Under the pieces are notes generated by a model that did no database searches, was not told the origin of the DNA, and saw only the letters and a program-made list of their open reading frames with translations. Below, in pieces: positions 57,130 through 64,000 of a DNA stretch of 64,000 nt; positions within the stretch are counted from its first letter, which is position 1, and the number at the start of each line of letters is the position of its first letter. This stretch comes from Dactylellina haptotyla (Eukaryota > Ascomycota > Orbiliomycetes > Orbiliales > Orbiliaceae): NCBI GenBank assembly GCA_031310005.1, contig CM062383.1:3348001-3412000 (forward strand), written 5' to 3'. The position numbers and the translations under genes were made by a program.

Positions 57130-58674
57130 AAGACGCTACTCTATTCTATTCGAATTACACACGGTGACTTTGGCTCGCAAGCCAGATGCCGTCCTGGTCC
57201 CGCGAAAAGTCAATGACTTACATGATTTTAAAGTCATTATCACTAATTTTTATGTATATGTACATCCAATCTCCCCAAAACAATCAGCAAGTGTTATATT
57301 ACATTTGCCTTCCCCGCATTCAATACCATGATAGTCCCAAAAGGTTCCAAAAGCTCCCCAAAAGGCTATAAGAAGTTAATATAAAATCGCCCAACGTCTT
57401 ACCCTCATGTAGCTATTTAATTAATGGTGCAGACAGAGGTCACTTTACAATTTTCAGGTTGCATTTTAATAAGAAAAGTGCCATTCACAACTGCTATACG
57501 GTACCGTCTGCAATGTTTTTTGCCTCACCCTTTGTTCCCCGTGCTTGTGAAATGACTTGTATTACCGGGTGGTGAAGCCAATTTCCTACCACGATAATCT
57601 GCCATTGTAAATAATTATTCCACTAGGTCACTGCGAATATAATTGCTTCAGACGCTTGAGTGATATGAGCCCAACCCATGTTAATTGATTAGCGTGTGTT
57701 GCGGGCACCGGAATTACCCTTTGCCCCCATCGCCAATACACCTTCCTTTCCACAAAAATATGGCAAAGCACCGCACAAACGGCGATGTCAAAGAATTACA
57801 TTACGAGCTCGCTCAATTCAAATATTTTCATGAATCAATCCAAAAAGATATCCTACTCCAGCACCATGGAGGCCGAGACAAATCTAGCATGAGTAAGACT
57901 GGTCTGATCAAACGGGTCGCGGCCGTGGAGCTGGGAGGGACTAGTTCAAAAAGGGTCGTAGAACGGTGAAATGCCATAGCGCGTTCGCATCGAGGATGGG
58001 TCGAAGTTAAACAAGCGCCGAAGGAGCCTCTACCTAAACTCTCCGAAATACACTCCCTACCACTGCAGCATAAGCTTCTGTGTAACCTTTGGCCGCAACA
58101 CAGCATTGGCTTCTAGACTTTGCGGTAGCAATTTCCATACAATATATTCCAGAAATTCTCGACATGCAATATTGCTAGCCTCACTATACTGATCTTATTT
58201 ATAAAATGAATGCAGAATATATACGTATACGCGTATGTGCCAGCATGAAAAATAAGCTGTTCGGTTCAAACTTCGGGTTTAAATCTGTGGCATTATACGC
58301 CCCACATTCTACACAGTTACGGGATCAAAAGGTGCGGTGAGAATCAGCGGATAAAGAGACAAGCTGCAGATGGAGAACTTGATCCTTTGTGCAATTGTGG
58401 TGCACATAGATTTACCCCGCTCGAATCAGACAAATCCGAGAACATATTTCTGTGATAAGAGATTGTTTCAAGCGATTGGCTGAAGAGAAAATGATCCTTG
58501 GAGATTTAATTGGTCAGAGAGCATGCATGGTCTGTCCGTCTGGGTGCACCTTCGTGTGCCATGAATGAGCATTCTGAAATCGATCAATTGAATGGAAAAA
58601 TTTACATCTGTGGAGAATATATCGAATAAGCCCTTTTTTTTTTTTTTTTTTTTTTTTGGAGAATATCAGTTTTA
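57130..58674. other. Intergenic region, about 1.5 kb
   Basis: Lies between dbr1 and the NLR gene, both on plus. A frame at 57760-57969 (MAKHRTNGDVKELHYELAQF) is short and unsupported. The region ends in a T24 run (listed separately). Confidence 0.55.
58634..58657 (+). repeat. T24 homopolymer just before NLR start codon
   Basis: Twenty-four consecutive T end 17 nt before the ATG at 58675. If transcribed it is a poly-U tract in the 5' leader; otherwise it is a T-tract core promoter element. Such runs vary in length easily. Confidence 0.8.
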
Positions 58675-61600
58675 ATGGCTGCAAAAAGGGTTAGAAAAGA
58701 ACATAAAGAATACTTCGCAGGATGGGTCTGCGCTCTCTCTAAGGAGTTGACGGCGGCTATGGCGATGCTCGACGAATTACATGAAGATCTCCCGAGATCC
58801 GGCAATGATACCAATGCTTACACTCTTGGATCAATCGGAGCGCACAATATTGTTATCGCATGTCTGCCCCAGGGCCAAGACAATAGCATTGCGTCCGCTG
58901 CTGTGGTTACCCATCTCGTTAGCACGTTCCCGTCTGTCAAATTCGTCCTCATGGTCGGAATCGGAGGAGGTATTCCGCGCAGAGTCCGGCTCGGCGACGT
59001 TGTGGTCAGCTCACCCTCAGGACAGTTTCCAGGTGTAGTCCAGTGTGATCTTGGGAAGACGAAAGAGGGAGCATTTGAGAGGATCGGGGCGCTCAATCAC
59101 CCTCCGAATCTGCTCCTCGCCGCGGTAGCAAAGCTGGAGGCTAAACATAACTTAGAGGGATCTCAAATAAGCGAGTACCTAGTGCAAATGGGGCGGAAGT
59201 ATCCGAACTTAGCATCGAAATATCTTAGATCCGGATCGCTGAAGGACGAGTTGTATCGATCTGATTATAGTCACGTTGATAGCAACCCTGACAATGATGG
59301 CAGCGAAGACGATGACGATGACGAGGACGAAGACGAAGACGACGGAGTTCAAGGGTGCCAATTCTGCGATAAAGCCAAAATCGTAAAAAGGAAGCCCAGA
59401 GAAATGCAAATTCATTATGGTCTAATTGCCTCTGGCAGTCAACTCATCGAAGATGCTACTCTCCGCAATAAACTAAACAAAGATCTTGGCGGTGAAGTTC
59501 TTTGCATCGACACAGAAGCTGCAGGCGTCGTGCTTAATTTCCCATGCTTGGTGATCCGTGGAATTTGTGACTATGCTGACTCGCACAAGAACTACTACTG
59601 GCAAGAGCACGCAGCTGCCGTTGCAGCTGGATTCGCAAAGGAGGTTATGATTTCCCTGCAACCAGAAGAGGTGGGAGAGCAGAAGTCGGTGAAGGATGTC
59701 CTCGCCGGGCTTGCCGAAAGTCAGTCCCCTAAAGTAGTATTACCTTTTATCTTCGAAGGCGTTCGAACGATAGTTTCGTACTAACAAAGCTCAAGTTGAT
59801 CGAAAAGTAGACAAAGTGCATGCTAATGTTCGAGATACAAGCGATAAAATTAAAATTTTGATGTCAGATGAGAGGCTATCTAAAATTCACCGTTGTTTGT
59901 CGCCGCCGGATCCTTCATCGAACTATAACGAAGCTCTCCGTAAACGTCACGGAAACTCCGGAAGCTGGTTTGTAGAGAGCGATGCCTTTAACGATTGGAA
60001 GATGCAAAAGAACTCATTCTTATGGCTCCATGGAATCCCCGGATGTGGTAAAACAATTCTCAGCTCGACTATTATCAAAAATATTTCATCTTACCAATCC
60101 GTCCTATATTTTTACTTCGATTTTACCGATACAAACAAGCAGACATTTGAGAAGATGATTCGCGCCCTCATCAGTCAGTTATATTATAAATTCAAAGAAC
60201 CCTCACCACAGTTAGACCGCCTTTACTCTGCTTGCAATGATGGAAATGAAACGCCGACCTCCTGGCAGCTCCGTGAAGTCCTATCAAGTATGATGGAGCA
60301 AGCCAAAGAAATCTGGATTGTTCTAGATGCACTTGACGAATGTGATATGCAAGAAAGAAAGGAAGTATTAGCGTGGATGAAAGACATAATTACCAGCCCG
60401 GCGCGCTGGAATGTCCACCTCATGATGACAAGTCGGCCGGAAAGAGATATTGAATCCAGGATATCGGGGTTTCCTGACACTACCTCCGCTATTCTCATCC
60501 AATGTGAAAATGTTACCAATGATATTTCTGCGTATATCAGCTGGAGAGTCAGAGAAGATTATGGCTTCAAAAGCTTGGAGACGCGGCCGGATGTTCAAAG
60601 TGAGATCAAAACTGCAGTCGTTAGAAAAGCCAATGGGATGTAAGTTTTGAACTATCGCGTTTATTTTCCTACTAGAATACCAGATGCTGATAATAGACAG
60701 GTTTAGATTAGCTGCATGTCAGCTCGACCTCTTACAAGAATGCAAGAGCCCTAAGGAACTTCGCAAAGCACTTGGATCGTTACCAAAAACCTTAGATGAA
60801 ACTTACGCGAGGATATTGCACGGCATTCCCGATAACGACAGAGACAATGCCATAAAAATCCTCCAGTTCTTGACGTACTCTGAGAGGCCACTGACAATAA
60901 ATGAAACAGTCGACGCGATCGCCGTCGAGGTGGAAGGAAATAAATATTTCAATCCAAAAGACAGACTATTCGATCCCGAAGATATCCTTTGCTACTGTTC
61001 CAGCTTAGTGGTTAAGGTTTTGAAAGAGAAGACACTGGATGAAGTAGATGACCAAGACTTAGAGCTTCAATTGGCACACTTATCAGTAAAAGAGTATCTA
61101 TTATCCAGTAGACCTGACAATCTGATGTCTAATTTTCGGGAACTCGAAGCCAAAGCATCAATGGCAAAAATATGCCTTGCGTATATGTTGGACCTAGATT
61201 TCACACCTCAAACAAAAGATCTTACCAGTGACTTTCCATTTCTGGATTATTGTACAATTTATTGGACGAAATTTGCGAAAGTGGCAGAGAACACCGACAA
61301 ACGTTTGCGGGAGTTAATAACAGAATTCTTCAGCGATGAGAAAAACACGTATAAAGACTGCTATGCCTATCGCCAAATCGATGGACTATTCTACCTGAGG
61401 CTATGGAGAACACGCGAAATCACACCTCTATATTATGCATCATTCGGAGGCCTGGCAAGCTTTACAAGAGACTTGTTAGTAAAGTGCGCTGACCCTAGTG
61501 CCCGAAGCGAAGAATATAGTATTGCTCTTCAGGCAGCATCTTGGGGAGGTCATACTGAAGTTGTAAAGCTACTGCTGGAAAACGGTGCCAATATTAATTT

Positions 61601-62393
61601 TTTAAACCGCCAGAAGGAGAATTCTCTCCAGGTGGCATTATGGGAAGGTCATACTGATGTCGCCAAGCTGCTGCTAGAAACAGGTGCCGACCCAGATTCT
61701 TTGAACGACGAAGATGAGAGTGCTCTCCATATAGCATCTTCAGACGGTCATACTGACATAGTTAAGCTGCTACTGGAAAAAAATGCCAACATCAATCTCT
61801 TAAATCACAATGATGAGCACGCTCTTCATATAGCATCTTTACGAGGCCATGTTGACATTGTTAAGCTGCTGCTAGAAAAAGGCGCCGATGTTAATACCCC
61901 AAACTTCGATGATGAGAACGCTCTCCAAATAGCATCTCGGGAAGGCCATACTGCCGTAGTTAAGCTACTATTAGACAAGGTCATTGATGTTAATGCCGGA
62001 GGCGGAGGATACACTGCTCTCCAGATAGCAACTCTAGGAGGTCATGCTGACATAGTTAACCTTCTGCTAGAAAAAGGGGCTACCCTAAATCATGATACTG
62101 AGGATGCTCTTGAAATGGCATCCCGAGAGGGTTATAATAACATTGTCAAGCTGCTGCTGGACAAGGGTGCCGATGTTAATGCCCATGGCGGAGAATACAG
62201 TGCTCTCCAGGAAGCATCTTTGTACGGCCATATTGACGTTGTCAAGCTACTGTTAGAAAGGGGCGCCAATGTTAATGCTCAAGGAGGGGGATATAGTGCT
62301 CTCCAGATGGCAACTTCAAACGGTCATGCTGATATTGTCCAACTACTATTGGATAATGGGGCCAATAATATTACTGAAAATTCGGGATCATAG
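58675..62393 (+). CDS. Fungal NLR: PNP - NACHT - ankyrin repeats
   Basis: Three exons, 58675-59719, 59796-60639 and 60701-62393, giving 1193 residues. The PNP/nucleosidase domain (about 15-340) has GWVCALSKELTAAMAMLDEL, LMVGIGGGIP, GDVVVSSP, HYGLIASGSQLI, DTEAAGVVLNFPCLVIRGIC and DYADSHK. The linker VDRKVDKVHANV follows, then the NACHT domain with Walker A GIPGCGKT (428-435) and Walker B IWIVLDALDECD (521-532), and its helical tail with AHLSVKEYLLSS. Nine full ankyrin repeats occupy about 903-1187 (pattern ALQxASxxGHxDVVKLLLExG), with a degenerate one before them. NLRs of this kind act in non-self recognition and regulated cell death in fungi. An acidic Asp/Glu insert lies inside the PNP domain (about 208-223). 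The frame and Walker motifs are intact, so the gene looks functional. Confidence 0.92.
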
Positions 62394-63377
62394 TAATACG
62401 TTTCAGACAGCATTTTGTACTGGTTATATCATTACGGCCAAGCTTTATAATGACTTTTTTTAAACGGAAACACCGGTGCTCACACCTGAAGTAAACAGTA
62501 CAGCAATGCGGCCTAGGCGGCATATGAGGGGAAGCTATCGAGACACAATCAAGCTGCTAGGAAGCAGCCCCGAGTGATCTCTCATGCTGTTGTTTCCAAC
62601 CCGCACCTGAGCTATCAGTGTTTTGAATTTCCTTATTCTTTATTCAGCTTTGGCTAGAAAAGGCCTGCACGTTTCTACAAAACTAAGTCCAGCATTTATG
62701 TCCGCGAGGCCCCATATTTATTACCTCGGTTCCTTGAATCTATCATAAACCTCCTCTAACATATATCTACTTTGTCTCTCCAATCACTAACGACGTACGA
62801 ACAGTTAAAATCACTTAAGACCCTGGAAGGAAGGGTATGAATAGACGCAGGATCCCCCCTCAATGGTAGAATAATATCAGAAAGCTTGGGCATTTTACTA
62901 AGAAATCTAAGACTCAGAGCAGGACTATTAACTTCTTATATATCAAGAATCGTATTAATTGAAGAATGATACAGCTTGAAATCTCATAATTATCGGCAGC
63001 GCCCTCTGGTAAAATATATTAATACAATCTGAATGTAATGACCAGTTATCGTTGTTGTTCCGATATCGCGATGGGGATGTTGTTTGGATAGCTATCGAAG
63101 TGAGCACAATTGGATAATTTTAAGACACGAGACGCAAAAGTCTGGGTATTGATGTTACTTGGTTAAACAAGTGTAGTCCAGTCTTAATTCTTTCTGGAAC
63201 CTCAATTGAGAGAGCTTCAACTTTTCCAAAGCCTTTGGGGGACCATAGCCAGGATCTTGTAGTATGAAACCAGGGCCACCTCTACAGAACCATAACTTCG
63301 TAATATCTATTGTCGCTCATTCTAGATGATAGTATACAAATCCATAGTTTCCACAGCCAAAAGTCTCAAATCACCTC
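62394..63377. other. Convergent intergenic region, about 1 kb
   Basis: 3' regions of the NLR gene (plus) and of clp1 (minus). AT-rich; no gene supported. Confidence 0.55.
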
Positions 63378-64000
63378 TTATGTCAAGAACATTCCTTCCG
63401 GCCATTTACCAACCAGGAGAGCTTTAGCAGGTACTCTGCCAGGTACAGGACTCAAAACTTTCATTCGTCTCGCCTTCTCATCAACCTCTTGGACATACAG
63501 GAAACCCAAGACAGCACTCTCACCGACTTCCTTCGCTCCTGCATCTTTGGAATCCACCTGCAATACCGCAACAATCAGATTCTCAAATCGACTATCGATA
63601 TCTCCAGGGGAGAGCCTCTTGACCTCCTCCAGCTGCAAGCTACTTTCATCCTCTCCGATTGGTAGAAAACTCAAATTCGTCTTAGCATCAGCGCTAGTTG
63701 AGTCAACAACCTCCCAGAGCGCAAAAGTAGGAGAGTCGAATTCCACGGTAACCGTGTATGGACTCAGTGTGCACTTCTCGTCGCCGAAAAAGTACTTCTT
63801 AACAGCCGCATCTCTACAGGCTTTCTTGAAGGGTGGATCGCGGTCCACGCAGCCTCCTGAGGTCGGTAGTTTGACTACAGTGACGCCAGGTGATGTAGCG
63901 AAAGATTTGAGCATCGTGTTGTACAGTCTTTCTGAGCCTAGCACCGCAATAGCCGTAACCGAGAACTCTGCGACGATGTAAGATATTAGATCGCCGTTGG
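63378..64000 (-). CDS. clp1: mRNA cleavage and polyadenylation factor Clp1, C-terminal part
   Basis: The frame is open from the window edge to TAA at 63380-63378, about 207 residues of the C-terminus. VLGSERLYNTMLKSF, VVKLPTSGGCVDRD, KKYFFGDEKCTLSPYTVTV and the final block AVLGFLYVQEVDEKARRMKV, LSPVPGRVPAKALLVGKWPE match fungal Clp1, a subunit of cleavage factor IA. The P-loop domain lies outside the window. Grc3-type polynucleotide kinases are related, but the LSPHT/LSPYT block and the C-terminal domain point to Clp1. Confidence 0.88.
   Translation of the reverse strand, partial: NGDLISYIVAEFSVTAIAVLGSERLYNTMLKSFATSPGVTVVKLPTSGGCVDRDPPFKKACRDAAVKKYFFGDEKCTLSPYTVTVEFDSPTFALWEVVDSTSADAKTNLSFLPIGEDESSLQLEEVKRLSPGDIDSRFENLIVAVLQVDSKDAGAKEVGESAVLGFLYVQEVDEKARRMKVLSPVPGRVPAKALLVGKWPEGMFLT

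Noticed and set aside
57685-57969. Possible small gene upstream of the NLR
   Set aside because: Only about 69 residues from the ATG, no recognisable domain, and no good splice sites to extend it.
1-64000. Transposons, retroelements or other mobile DNA
   Set aside because: No reverse transcriptase, integrase, transposase or long terminal or inverted repeats were seen.

Overview
The window looks like nuclear DNA of a filamentous ascomycete (Pezizomycotina). The genes have several short GT-AG introns of about 50-300 bp, usually with CTAAC or CTGAC branch sites. Twenty-seven protein genes lie on both strands, and several products are typical of moulds: a Clr5-domain protein, a PNP-NACHT-ankyrin NLR, a gephyrin-type cnxE and a DUF4743 Nudix protein. 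The large ubiquitin-like-domain protein belongs to a family I remember best from Leotiomycetes and Sordariomycetes, so a leotiomycete is a guess only. I saw no rRNA, tRNA, CRISPR or transposon. Exon borders below were read by eye from splice signals, and the joined lengths were checked to be whole codons.

Layout. 1-298: start of an unrecognised gene running off the left edge, with about 5.5 kb of non-coding DNA before ppg1 (5825-7479). 7920-14828: one seven-exon gene for a 2156-residue protein carrying a C2H2 finger, a Zn2Cys6 cluster, a ubiquitin-like domain, a PHD finger, a SANT-like segment, a large fungal-specific region and a C-terminal nucleoside-phosphorylase-type (PNP) domain. 16412-20948: two unrecognised membrane proteins and an OTU deubiquitinase. 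21323-22244: a thioredoxin gene with two unusual signs, described below. 24340-28924: four unrecognised genes on one strand, at least three of them for membrane proteins. 29229-30474: D-amino-acid oxidase ending in a peroxisomal AKL. 31419-43063: AP-3 beta, a trypsin-like protease, a Clr5-domain protein and three unrecognised genes. 44016-57129: a dense housekeeping block of bub3, tom20, cnxE, Nudix, rpb8, she4 and dbr1. 58675-62393: PNP-NACHT-ankyrin NLR. 63378-64000: C-terminal part of clp1.

Most striking points. (1) The thioredoxin stop codon sits in the context TGA CTA G, the classic stop-codon read-through signal. It is followed in the same frame by 56 open codons that encode a membrane-spanning tail. 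(2) The same gene has 77 open codons upstream of its ATG. They lack acidic residues, look like a mitochondrial presequence, begin after a stop with a CTG in strong context, and lie in a leader with no ATG for about 700 nt. Together these suggest one gene could make cytosolic, mitochondrial and membrane-anchored thioredoxin. (3) The 2156-residue protein joins DNA- and chromatin-binding modules to a nucleosidase-type domain. The NLR at the other end of the window carries a related PNP domain, and both keep the catalytic Glu and Asp. PNP domains act as ATP-degrading immune effectors in bacteria, so this pair may be an innate-immunity or allorecognition component.
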